A DNA stretch of 64,000 bases from Streptomyces sp. NRRL S-455. Lineage in GTDB: Bacteria; Actinomycetota; Actinomycetes; Streptomycetales; Streptomycetaceae. Below are positions 32,524 through 40,254 of this stretch, one piece after another (the first letter of the stretch is position 1; each line of letters starts with the position of its first letter). The stretch covers positions 1 to 64,000 of the forward strand of contig NZ_JOCT01000016.1 in the NCBI RefSeq assembly GCF_000717875.1, written 5' to 3'. The position numbers and the translations under genes were made by a program. The notes beneath the pieces were generated by a model that was not told the origin of the DNA, did no database searches, and saw only the letters and a program-made list of their open reading frames with translations.

Positions 32524-33417
32524 ATGACCACGACCGAGTTTCCCTCGGCGGCAGCACGGGCCGCCGCCGCTGCCGCCCTGGCCGAGGACGCGTCAGGGAA
32601 GGACATCACCACCGAGTGGAGCGTTCCCGAGGACCTGGCGGCCACGGCCGAGATCCGCACCCGGCAAAGCGGCATCGCCGCCGGCCTCCCCGTGGTTGCC
32701 GAGGTCTTCGCGCAGGTCGACCCCGAGGTCAAGGTCGAGCCGGCCGTCGCCGACGGCGCCCGACTGGCCGATGGTCAGGTCCTGGTGCACCTATCCGGTT
32801 CGGCGCGCAGCCTGATCACCGGGGAGCGTGCGGCGCTGAACTTCCTGCAGCGCATGTGCGGCATCGCGACGCTGACCGACCGCTACGTCCAAGCTGTGGC
32901 AGGGACCAGGGCGCGCATCCTGGACACGCGTAAGACGGCGCCGGGCCTGCGCGCCCTGGACAAGTACGCGGTCACCGCCGGCGGCGGCCACAACCACCGC
33001 CTCGATCTTGCGGCGATGGTCCTGCTCAAGGAGAACCACATCGCCGCGGCGGGCGGGGTGACCGGCGCGATCGAGGCGGTCAGGCGCGGGATGGCGCGCA
33101 CCGGGCAGACCGTGGAGAGCGATGTCGAGGTGCAGACCGTCACACAGGCCGTCGAGGCCCTCGACGCCGGAGCCCGCTGGATCATGCTCGACAACATGCC
33201 GGTGGCCGACATCGAGCAGGTCGTGAAGCTCCGGGCCGGGCGGGCCGACGCTTCCCGGATCCTGCTGGAGGCCTCGGGCACCATCCGCCTGGACACAGTT
33301 CTCGCCATCGCCAGGACGGGCGTCGACCTCATCTCGGTCGGGGCGTTGACGCACAGCGCGCCCGCACTGGACCTGACCATGCTGCTGACCACCGGCCCGG
33401 TGCCGTGTCCGAGGTAG
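32524..33417 (+). CDS. nadC: Nicotinate-nucleotide pyrophosphorylase (carboxylating), accessory copy
   Basis: The 297-residue protein is a full-length quinolinate phosphoribosyltransferase. ERAALNFLQRMCGIATLT, ILDTRKTAPGLRALDKYAV and GGGHNHRLDLAAMVLLKENH are the quinolinate/PRPP site motifs, and LLEASGTIRLDTV with LISVGALTHSAPALDLTMLL closes the barrel. It makes NaMN from quinolinate and PRPP. Streptomyces normally keep nadC with nadA and nadB elsewhere, so this looks like a second, mobile copy. Its 3' end overlaps a broken phzF. Confidence 0.87.
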   Translation: MTTTEFPSAAARAAAAAALAEDASGKDITTEWSVPEDLAATAEIRTRQSGIAAGLPVVAEVFAQVDPEVKVEPAVADGARLADGQVLVHLSGSARSLITGERAALNFLQRMCGIATLTDRYVQAVAGTRARILDTRKTAPGLRALDKYAVTAGGGHNHRLDLAAMVLLKENHIAAAGGVTGAIEAVRRGMARTGQTVESDVEVQTVTQAVEALDAGARWIMLDNMPVADIEQVVKLRAGRADASRILLEASGTIRLDTVLAIARTGVDLISVGALTHSAPALDLTMLLTTGPVPCPR

Positions 33418-33740
33418 CGGTCGTCGACGCGTGTCGGCGAGACGGCGCGGGGGCAGCCCGACCGCCGTTCTGGAAGATGCGCCGTTCACCGACGAGGAGC
33501 GATGCCGCATTCCCACGGAGTTGGGAACATCGCACGCCGTCTTCCTCCGCGCGACCGGAATCGAGCGTGGTCAGCCCGCGTACACACTGCGGTTCTTCAC
33601 CGCCCAGGACGAACTGCCCGCCTGCGGCCACGGCACCGTCGCCGCCCTCGCCGTGCTCGCCGAACGGGAAGGCGGCGACCACGACTACCGCGCCGTCCTG
33701 CGTACAGCCCACCGCAGCTTCGATGGTCGGGCAAGCCGAA
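33405..33740 (+). pseudogene. PhzF-like epimerase/isomerase, broken
   Basis: A GTG at 33405, overlapping nadC by 13 bases, opens SEVAVVDACRRDGAG. The protein continues one frame over as GGSPTAVLEDAPFTDEERCR, IPTELGTSHAVFLRATG and RFFTAQDELPACGHGTVAAL. These are the hallmark blocks of the PhzF family, including the CGHGT active-site loop. A frameshift lies near 33460 and everything after about residue 100 of the usual 270 is gone. Confidence 0.7.
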
Positions 33741-33774
33741 ACGGTGACGGCCCTGACGGCGTCGTTCGGTCGTC

Positions 33775-33850
33775 CGACTTCGACGCCGTCTCCGTCGGCT
33801 CGCTGACCCACAGCGCGCCGGCGATGGATCTGAGTACGTTTCTGGTGATC
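33775..33850 (+). pseudogene. 3' tail of another nadC
   Basis: In the same frame as the phzF remnant the sequence becomes DFDAVSVGSLTHSAPAMDLS. This closely matches the C-terminal block of the intact nadC 450 bases upstream (VDLISVGALTHSAPALDLTM) but is not identical at DNA level. It indicates that a second nadC once stood here and was deleted into phzF. Confidence 0.6.
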
Positions 33851-33872
33851 AATTCCGAACACAGGAGGAACC

Positions 33873-34169
33873 GTGGCCAAGGGCTACTGGGTCAGCGTCT
33901 ACCCCACCATCACAGACCCTGAGGGGCTTGATGTCTACAACGAACTGGCCGGTCTGGCCGTCAAGGCCGCAGGCGGGCGGGTGCTCGCCGGCATCGGCAG
34001 CCGGGTCGTCGCACACGAAGCCGGAATCGCCGAGCGCGTTGTCCTGATCGAGTTCGACAGCTTCGAACAGGCGGTCGCCGCATACGAGAGTGCGGCCTAC
34101 CAGAAGGCGCTGGCCGAACTCCCCGACGGCTTCGAGCGCGACTTCCGCATCATCGAAGGCCTCGACTGA
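33873..34169 (+). CDS. DUF1330 protein
   Basis: The protein has 98 residues from a GTG with AGGAGG upstream. The small ferredoxin-like fold reads AKGYWVSVYPTITDPEGLDV, then VVLIEFDSFEQAVAAYESAA and a C-terminal FRIIEGLD. This is a standard full-length DUF1330 protein; such proteins are of unknown or stress-linked function. It is one of few intact genes in the 33-35 kb decay zone. Confidence 0.83.
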   Translation: MAKGYWVSVYPTITDPEGLDVYNELAGLAVKAAGGRVLAGIGSRVVAHEAGIAERVVLIEFDSFEQAVAAYESAAYQKALAELPDGFERDFRIIEGLD

Positions 34170-34199
34170 CGACCGATGCTGCGTCAGGGAGGAACACGA

Positions 34200-34935
34200 T
34201 GCCGGCTGCGGGACTCACCTCGGCTCGTCAGCGCACCGCACCGTCGCGAAAAGCGTCAGGCCGGTGGCATCGGCGGTGATGTCCAGTCCGGCGACGGTTC
34301 CCGGCGGCGCGGCGGCGCGGCGGCTCGGACGTCGGCCTTGATGTCGGCTGGGGTGCGTTCGACGAGGTTCCAGCGGCCGATGTGGGGCATCACGGCGGCG
34401 TACGGGTTCGGGGTCGCGATGTTGGAGAAGTGGAACGCGCCTCCGGGGCGGCACAGCCGGGACAGGGTGGCGCGGATCAGGGCTCGGGCGAAGCGTTCTT
34501 CGAGGTAGTCGAAGAGGCCTCCGGCCAGAACCAGATCGAAGGGGCCGTGGTCGGCGGCCAGGTGGGCGGCGGTGCGCAGGACGTTGCCGGGGGCCGCGGC
34601 GGTCTGGGCGCGGGTCGCGGGCGGCAGGTGTGTGAGGGCGTGCTGGAGGGCGTCGGGGCCGACGTCGTTGAGGACCAGGCGGTCAGCGGGGTGCAGGAGA
34701 GCCGGGTCGACCCGGCGCAGGTCGGCGGCGCCTCCGGACGCGAGCAGCAGGATGCGGCGGCCGGTGGCGCGCGGGGGCCGTGCTCGGGACGTCCGCCGGG
34801 TCGCTCCCGAGTGCGGACTCGATGAGCGCGGCCTGGTGGGCGATCTTGTTGCGGTGCTGGTCGGTGATGGGAGCGTGCAGGAGGTAGTCGTCGAAGTGGT
34901 GGCCCCAGGTGCCGGGCACGCCAGGTGACCTCATC
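34200..34935 (-). pseudogene. SAM-dependent methyltransferase with several frameshifts
   Basis: Read across frames, the minus strand gives VPGTWGHHFDDYLLHAPITD, QHRNKIAHQAALIESALGSD, then RILLLASGGAADLRRVDP (motif I), LVLAGGLFDYLEERFARALI and GLDITADATGLTLFATVR. At least two shifts are needed: near 34780, and in the GCCGCCGCGCC run near 34310 where slippage is likely. It is an actinomycete class I methyltransferase beyond simple repair. Confidence 0.6.
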
Positions 34936-35094
34936 GGGATCGGGGACCACGGCGTCCGGCACCACGGCTTCGTGCACGCCGAGCCAGTGAGGGCTCAAGC
35001 CGCTGCGGTTGATGAACGTGAACAGCAGGCGCGGCAGCGCACGAATGCCCAGCTCTTCGGCCAGCTCCCGCGCGGCGGCCTGTTCATAGGACCC
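34925..35094 (-). pseudogene. Nudix hydrolase fragment
   Basis: The minus strand reads GSYEQAAARELAEELGIRAL, PRLLFTFINRSGLSPHWLGV and VVPDPDEVTW. The first block holds the REx2EExG core of a Nudix box without its leading part, and DEVTW is the usual downstream strand. It has no start and is fused directly to the methyltransferase relic. Confidence 0.55.
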
Positions 35095-35384
35095 TCGGCG
35101 ACCCGCGGAGGCCAGCCCAAAATGTCCCGTCTCGCTGAAGGTGAGGCAGGGCAGCGCGCTGACCTGGGGTGCCTCAGACAGAGCGAGATGTTGGGTGTTC
35201 GTCGGGTCTCGCTCAACCTGAGGTTTTCCGTCACGATTCCCTGGGCTTGTCGGCCAGGAAGAGACCCTGCTGGCTCGGTCAGGGTTTCTCGCTCTCGTCG
35301 GGTGTGCGGACCATTGGGGCGCCCAAGACGAGGCCAGCTTGCTTCTACATCAAGTCTGGCCGTGTTGCCTTCGCCCGTTACCCG

Positions 35385-36215
35385 TTACGCACGGTAGAGA
35401 GATGCGAGGGATTCAGCTCCAGCGCATAGCCCAATCAGGTCATCAAGAAAGTAGCTCATTGCGGCCATGGTTGACCCGTCTCTGCCGTTGTCCGTTTGCT
35501 GAGCTCGCGGCTTCCAGGGGTTACGACCCTCCATAAAGAGCCACCTGGCGGCCTGTCGCACATCAGATGCCCTGTTCTGCGCCAGCCAGGGCAACCCATA
35601 GTCGGTGACGCGCGGACGGACCTCCTCGTCCAGAATGCGGCACTGGGACGTTACGCGTGTCTGCCACTTGCGCATCGTCGTCCATTGCGATGTGTACCGA
35701 TGCATGGTGGAGAAGCTGTCAATCGGCCTGCGTGCGGAAGGGTTGGGCACCAGGTCGTTGAACTGCATGAAGAAGGTGGCGACCGCCTCCTCCCGCTCGG
35801 CATCTGCCATGCGCACCGTCCGCACCGTTCTCAGGTTGGCACGCATGCCTCGCAGCTTGGACCCCAACTGTTGGATGTCTGTTGCATTGAACGGCTCCAG
35901 GAGGGCCGAGGTGAACTCGTTGATCTCCTGAACGGCGTGAGCTCGTGCGCGAGTTTTCTGGCGTGCCTCTTCCTGGGCCTGCCCGAGGTGACTGAACACC
36001 AGCAGAGCCGCGGGAACACCGAAGCACAGCGAGGTAAAGCTGGAGACGAGATTGGTGAGGAACTCGTGGCCTTCCCACCATCCCCGCATGTCGGACCACA
36101 GCCCGAGTGCCAGGAGCAGGAATCCGAACAGCAACAAGGCAATGGACCATCGGCGGATCAGTCTGGGTGTCTCCAGCCACCAAGTCTGTGCTCTGAAGAG
36201 TCTTCCCTGTGCCAT
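35385..36215 (-). CDS. Two-span membrane protein, unknown function
   Basis: The 276-residue protein has two transmembrane helices near the N-terminus: WSIALLLFGFLLLALGLWSD (about 23-42) and FLTNLVSSFTSLCFGVPAAL (about 52-71). A charged, largely helical cytoplasmic part follows (QAQEEARQKTRARAHAVQEI, and TMRKWQTRVTSQCRILDEEV). No enzymatic motif is seen. Codon use is less biased than in the core. I know no family. Membrane anchor plus helical effector is a layout also seen in defence proteins, which is only suggestive. Confidence 0.6.
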   Translation of the reverse strand: MAQGRLFRAQTWWLETPRLIRRWSIALLLFGFLLLALGLWSDMRGWWEGHEFLTNLVSSFTSLCFGVPAALLVFSHLGQAQEEARQKTRARAHAVQEINEFTSALLEPFNATDIQQLGSKLRGMRANLRTVRTVRMADAEREEAVATFFMQFNDLVPNPSARRPIDSFSTMHRYTSQWTTMRKWQTRVTSQCRILDEEVRPRVTDYGLPWLAQNRASDVRQAARWLFMEGRNPWKPRAQQTDNGRDGSTMAAMSYFLDDLIGLCAGAESLASLYRA

Positions 36216-36812
36216 TCAGCCCTCCGTGATCGTCTACCAATCGAAGGTAGCCCACAGGAACAGAGGCTTAGCAGGGTTCCAGGGAACTACTCCGCTGAGG
36301 CAACCTGCCGTGAACGGCAGGGCCGCGCCGCCCTCCAGATCAGGCCGGCGAGGATCTTGGCGACTTCGAGTGGCAGGAACTCGGGGGTGGACAGTGAGCG
36401 TCTCCTTTTGGGAGCACGGGGCCACGCAGCGGTGGGTGACGAGTGCGCACCTGCACCATCACGGCGGGGCGGGCGTCGGCCAGCGGCCTGCCGGGCGATG
36501 GACGGGCGCGGCCAGTGCTCGGGCCGCTGCAGGCTGGCGCGGCCGCGCCGTGTCCTCGCACTTCTGTGTCCATCCTGGGTTATTGCCAGCAGGGAGGAAA
36601 CATCACGGTTAGTTGACCGTCGGACCGTAGCGGAACTCCGACCAGCAGACGGAATGGCGCGCACCTTATGCAGGCAGCCCGCAGCCTTGGCCGCGGCCAC
36701 CGTGCGATGCATGGCCACAATCGAGTATTGACCGGCCGTTCTTCCGCCACATCAATCCAGCTTGCCCGAGCCTGGACAGCACTTGCAGATCACCGGGACA
36801 AGCGATGCAATC
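36216..36812. other. Gene-free stretch between membrane-protein and HEPN genes
   Basis: There is no frame with a start, ribosome site and codon bias. The DNA is mixed in composition, with GC-rich 36440-36560 and moderate elsewhere. It presumably holds the promoter for the minus-strand membrane protein and decayed coding DNA. Confidence 0.4.
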
Positions 36813-36840
36813 AGGGCTGCAACAGAACTGTTGCAGCCCT
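36813..36840 (-). terminator. Terminator of the TauD-HEPN operon
   Basis: AGGGCTGCAACA (36813-36824) and TGTTGCAGCCCT (36829-36840) make a perfect 12-base stem with a GAAC/GTTC loop. It overlaps the last bases of the HEPN-like gene and separates it from the membrane protein gene 600 bases further on. Confidence 0.8.
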
Positions 36841-37774
36841 AATCATTGCCGTACTCGGACTCGGCACGGATGTACTCGTCGATGTCACCTTGAACATCGA
36901 AAACGATATTCAAGCCGACTTGCTTGAGCAGCTCATAGCCGTTGAGTACGAGCTGACACCCTGGGCAGCTGAAGTGGTCGGCTGCGATGCTCAGGGTCAC
37001 CGAGCCATCGCCCCATTGGTCTCCATCTTCCGTGACAGAAAGGGCCGAAGGGTAGTGGACCTCCTCATTGACCAATTCGTCACCTTCGAGAAGCCCAGTT
37101 GAGCCGCAGGCCGGGCAGTCTGCAGCCACGCTGTGGTCCAGCGTCGCTGATAGGTACTGTCCGGTCTTCCACTCGGCAGCAACCTTCGCAGGTAGGGTTC
37201 CGTCGAGCCATTGCCGGCGACGCTGCTTCGCCCTCTCAAGCAAGGCTTCGACGCGCTGTTCGATGTTCTTGGCATTCTGCTCAAGATATTTAACGACCAC
37301 GGGCTCACGGTGGCTGCCCACCAACTCGTCGAGGTCGCGGTCGAGAGCTGTGACCAAGATCGCGGCTTGGGCCCAGTATCTGGGCCACCAAGCCTGAGGC
37401 GGGATGGCCATGAACCCGGCGCCACTGCTGTGCAGGTACTCATTACGACCATTGATGATCTTCATGGCCTCTGACTGGTCGAAGGGCTTGAATGCCTTGT
37501 GGCATCGAGCCATCAAGGTCTTGGCTCGGACGGAGGTGAACCTCGCGTCGCCCTTGACTAGTCCCGTGGCGATGAGGAGATTGGTGCCTTCTTCGTTGGG
37601 TTCCGCGATCAGAAGTGGGGAGACCCGCGCGAGGGCAGCCTTGGCCAGAAGCTCGAGTGCCAGGGCAGCCCAGAGTGCCTGTTCGTCGAATGATCTGGGG
37701 TCGTCGTCCATGGCACGGTTCAGAAAGAGCTTGGCCTTCGTCCAGAGTGCCTCGTGATCGAATGGCCTACTCAT
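36839..37774 (-). CDS. HEPN-like protein with C-terminal zinc ribbon
   Basis: The protein has 311 residues. Residues 1-155 are helical, with ALWAALALELLAKAALARVS and then IINGRNEYLH, where R110-(x)4-H115 fits the Rx4-6H motif of HEPN ribonucleases. A helical linker (EQNAKNIEQRVEALLERAKQ) leads to a split zinc ribbon, C220/C223 (CPACG) and C270/C273 (CPGC). HEPN proteins act as RNases in toxin-antitoxin and phage-defence systems, and the ribbon could bind nucleic acid. The ATG overlaps the stop of the TauD-like gene (ATGA), so translation is coupled. The family call is mine from motif and topology. Confidence 0.55.
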   Translation of the reverse strand: MSRPFDHEALWTKAKLFLNRAMDDDPRSFDEQALWAALALELLAKAALARVSPLLIAEPNEEGTNLLIATGLVKGDARFTSVRAKTLMARCHKAFKPFDQSEAMKIINGRNEYLHSSGAGFMAIPPQAWWPRYWAQAAILVTALDRDLDELVGSHREPVVVKYLEQNAKNIEQRVEALLERAKQRRRQWLDGTLPAKVAAEWKTGQYLSATLDHSVAADCPACGSTGLLEGDELVNEEVHYPSALSVTEDGDQWGDGSVTLSIAADHFSCPGCQLVLNGYELLKQVGLNIVFDVQGDIDEYIRAESEYGND

Positions 37775-38421
37775 GATGCCTCGCGGTTCAGGTGGAAGGT
37801 GAGCCGCTGGATCTCTCGGTCAGGTTCATGTGCTGCGGAGGCCCGAGCATGCAGCACGCGACGATTGTCGATCAAGAGCACTTGGGCTGGCTCGCACCAT
37901 TGGTGCTCTTTGGTCTCCCGTTCCGCGAAGAACTGCACTGACTGCCGCGCGCGGGCGTCGCAGGGGATCATGCAGCCCGGGTCGTAACGCAGGTGGCCAC
38001 CCTCTATTGCCGTAGCGAAGAAGCTGTCGTTTCCGCTAGTGATCAGGAAGACGCCGTGGTGGACGAACTCCGGCAGTCCTCCAATGAAACGACCGTAGCG
38101 GTTCGTGGACCACAGGCGGGTGGGGGTCGTGCTGGTGGTTTCGCATGCCAGAACCACGATGTCTGGGGGGTGGCGGAGATGGGCCCCGTCGGTGTGCAAG
38201 GGCTGGGCGCCCTTCCCGTAACGTGCGCTGAGCGAATTGGGCTCCGCCTCGGTTCGACCGACTGGGCGCAGAGTGTTGAGAGCCGGACCACCTCGTCGCG
38301 TCGGCACTTCAGCCCACTTGAGCCGGGTCGCGTCGCGCCTCACCTGGGCCAGGTCCGCCTGCCCGACGGCCCAGCCCCGCGTTTCGCTCTCTTTGAGCAG
38401 GTTCTCCAGCATCCGTGCCAT
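37771..38421 (-). CDS. TauD/TfdA-like Fe(II)/2-oxoglutarate oxygenase
   Basis: The protein has 216 residues. Iron ligands are H76 and D78 in LHTDGAHLRHPPD and H191 in LLIDNRRVLHARA; R206 in IQRLTFHL would bind 2-oxoglutarate. The facial triad is complete although the protein is shorter than the usual 280-320 residues; the N-terminal cap is small. It has no ribosome site at its ATG and the frame stays open upstream into dehydrogenase-like sequence, so it may have lost its native start. It is translationally coupled to the HEPN-like gene. Confidence 0.7.
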   Translation of the reverse strand: MARMLENLLKESETRGWAVGQADLAQVRRDATRLKWAEVPTRRGGPALNTLRPVGRTEAEPNSLSARYGKGAQPLHTDGAHLRHPPDIVVLACETTSTTPTRLWSTNRYGRFIGGLPEFVHHGVFLITSGNDSFFATAIEGGHLRYDPGCMIPCDARARQSVQFFAERETKEHQWCEPAQVLLIDNRRVLHARASAAHEPDREIQRLTFHLNREAS

Positions 38422-38463
38422 GTCGCATTGTCTACTGCCTCGGGGCTCGGCCCCGCCACCGGA

Positions 38464-38592
38464 TTCGGACCTCTCAGTACGCTGCCGCAGGACGGCCTCG
38501 GCCCAGGAGTGCTCGGACTCGAAGCCGAGGACGAGCCGGTCGGGGCGGAGGGTGTCCTCGATGGCGAACGACTCACGCAGGAACTCGAATCC
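38464..38592 (-). pseudogene. UDP-sugar dehydrogenase fragment fused ahead of the TauD-like gene
   Basis: In the same minus-strand frame as the oxygenase, but upstream of its ATG, the codons read GFEFLRESFAIEDTLRPDRL then VLGFESEHSWAEAVLRQR. This matches the PEFLREGFAVxDTLxPDR block of UDP-glucose/GDP-mannose 6-dehydrogenases. No start codon exists in this frame back to a stop near 38616. It is a piece of a lost gene joined in frame to the oxygenase. Confidence 0.55.
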
Positions 38593-38742
38593 AGTCGGGG
38601 CGTGCCAAGGACTACGTAAACGAGTTCAACGCGGCCCTGGCCCCCTGGCGGCGCGAGCCGACCGTCCACGAGTTCGTCCAGCGGACCGCAAGGAGTTCGG
38701 CGTCGCCGCATGATCTGAATACTGTCTGCGGCAGTCTCGGTC

Positions 38743-39276
38743 TCAACGCTGTGGGGGCGACAGCGCTGAGCGCTGTGGCAGCACCCGGACTGTGCCTTCT
38801 CTGGCGCCGGATGTGCTCTTGACGTTGTCGTTCTCCACTTCCAGGACGTGGATGATGCGGACGAGTCGCTTGATCTCCTCGCGTAGCTCGTTGTGCTCTG
38901 GCGGGCCTCTTCAGAGCCTCCGCGAGTTCGTCGCGCTCTTGCTGGAGCCGCTCGGTGTCCTTTGGGTGGATGTTCTGGGCTCGCACCAGGGCATAGAACA
39001 GGTCTTTGAGTCCGTGAGCTTGTTGCGCTTCAAGCCCGCTTGCTCGGCGAGCGACTTGATCGTCAGCTGGCCGTCGGACCGCAGGTGAACTCCGGGCAGC
39101 AGCCGCACCATCGCATCGGTGATCGCCTGGATCTCGTCGGTGTCGTCCGGCCACTGGGGCCGGGCGGCTTTGGCGGCGAGGCCGAGCGCCGAGGGGATGA
39201 TCTCCGTCAGCTGCCCGGACGGTTCCTTAACTGCGGCGTCCTCCGGCTCGTCGGCGAGTGCTGGGGAACCGGTCAT
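38743..39276 (-). pseudogene. Coiled-coil DNA-binding accessory protein, frameshifted
   Basis: From ATG 39276 the frame reads MTGSPALADEPEDAAVKEPS and MVRLLPGVHLRSDGQLTIKS then LAEQAGLKRNKLT. It shifts to GLKDLFYALVRAQNIHPKDT and ERLQQERDELAEAL, and shifts again to ELREEIKRLVRIIHVLEVEN before the stop at 38743. The assembled protein would be an N-terminal helix-turn-helix plus a long coiled coil, like accessory proteins (TnpC/DUF6262 style) encoded beside recombinase genes. Two shifts make it non-functional as read. Confidence 0.55.
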
Positions 39277-39463
39277 CGGTTGTCCGCTGTCCTCGGCTCG
39301 GGAACGATGCGAGTGGCTTCGTGCTCGTTGATGCTCGATTCCAGCATCTGGTCGTGTTGGCGGAGCCGCTGGGCCACCGGAATGGGGTTGAGGCCGTCGG
39401 CGAACTCTTCGGTAATGGCCTGCCGTGCCGCTTCGGCCCACTCGACACGGACTGCTGGCTGAG
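39273..39463 (-). pseudogene. C-terminal fragment of a gene upstream of the coiled-coil relic
   Basis: An open frame without start reads VEWAEAARQAITEEFADGLN and PIPVAQRLRQHDQMLESSIN, ending EPRTADNR. Its TGA overlaps the ATG of the next gene (ATGA), the signature of a former operon. I do not recognise the family. It is cut off at the methyltransferase stop codon. Confidence 0.45.
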
Positions 39464-40108
39464 TTAGGGCTGACGGTGTGTGAAGAGGACCGCCCCTGGA
39501 ACGCTCTCGTCGAGGTCGAGGAGCATGTGGGCCTCGACCGTGAAGCCAGCATCGCGAAGCCAGGTTGTCACTTGGTCAGGTTGGCGGTGGTGGACGTAAA
39601 CGTTCATCGGGTGACCGCCGTAGCCCTGCGTCTTCAGCCTCGACTCGTCGCCGACGTGAAAGCCGAGCAGCAGTGGTCCGCCAGGGCGTAGCACCCGGTG
39701 GAAGTGGCTGAAGACCGTGGGGACAGCATCGTCGGGGACGTGTATCAACGACCAGAAGGCGAGCAGGCCGGCGAGCGAAGCGTCGGCGAGGTGGACATCC
39801 GTCATCGAGCCGACTTCGAACCGCAGGCTGGGGTGGTCGCGCCGCGCGAGGTCGATCATCGCGGGTGAAAGATCGATGCCGAACGCGTCCACGCCCAGCT
39901 CGTGCAGGTGAGCGGTGACGTGTCCAGGTCCGCAGCCCACGTCCGCCACCGGCCCGCCGCTGGTGGCGTGCACCAACTCGGCGAACAACGCCAGAGCTGC
40001 TCGAAGGTAGGGCTCCCCGGCCAGAGCCTCGCGCAGCTGGTCGGCATAGCTGACCGCGACCGTGTCGTAGGACGCGCGGGTGTCTGCTAACCACTGGTCC
40101 GTGTTCAT
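39464..40108 (-). CDS. Class I SAM-dependent methyltransferase
   Basis: The 214-residue protein opens ADTRASYDTVAVSYADQLRE. Motif I is VADVGCGPGHVTAHLHELGV, the acidic residue sits in FGIDLSPAMIDLA, and then SMTDVHLADASLAGLLAFWS. It is clearly related to the methyltransferase at 20382-21035. It is a typical small-molecule methyltransferase and the acceptor is unknown. It is an intact gene inside decayed surroundings. Confidence 0.82.
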   Translation of the reverse strand: MNTDQWLADTRASYDTVAVSYADQLREALAGEPYLRAALALFAELVHATSGGPVADVGCGPGHVTAHLHELGVDAFGIDLSPAMIDLARRDHPSLRFEVGSMTDVHLADASLAGLLAFWSLIHVPDDAVPTVFSHFHRVLRPGGPLLLGFHVGDESRLKTQGYGGHPMNVYVHHRQPDQVTTWLRDAGFTVEAHMLLDLDESVPGAVLFTHRQP

Positions 40109-40254
40109 GCCTCGACACAGTAGCCCCAGTGATCAGGATGTCGTGCAGAGTCGGTGTGACGGATGATCACCGCCGACGAACCTGAACAACTCCGTGAGGT
40201 CCTTTCGTCCCTGACGCCGGACAGGTAGCGCCTCGACCTCGACCGCGTGGTGTT

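Noticed and set aside
32475..33516. Minus-strand frames across nadC
   Set aside because: The plus strand encodes a complete quinolinate phosphoribosyltransferase; the antisense frames have no motifs.
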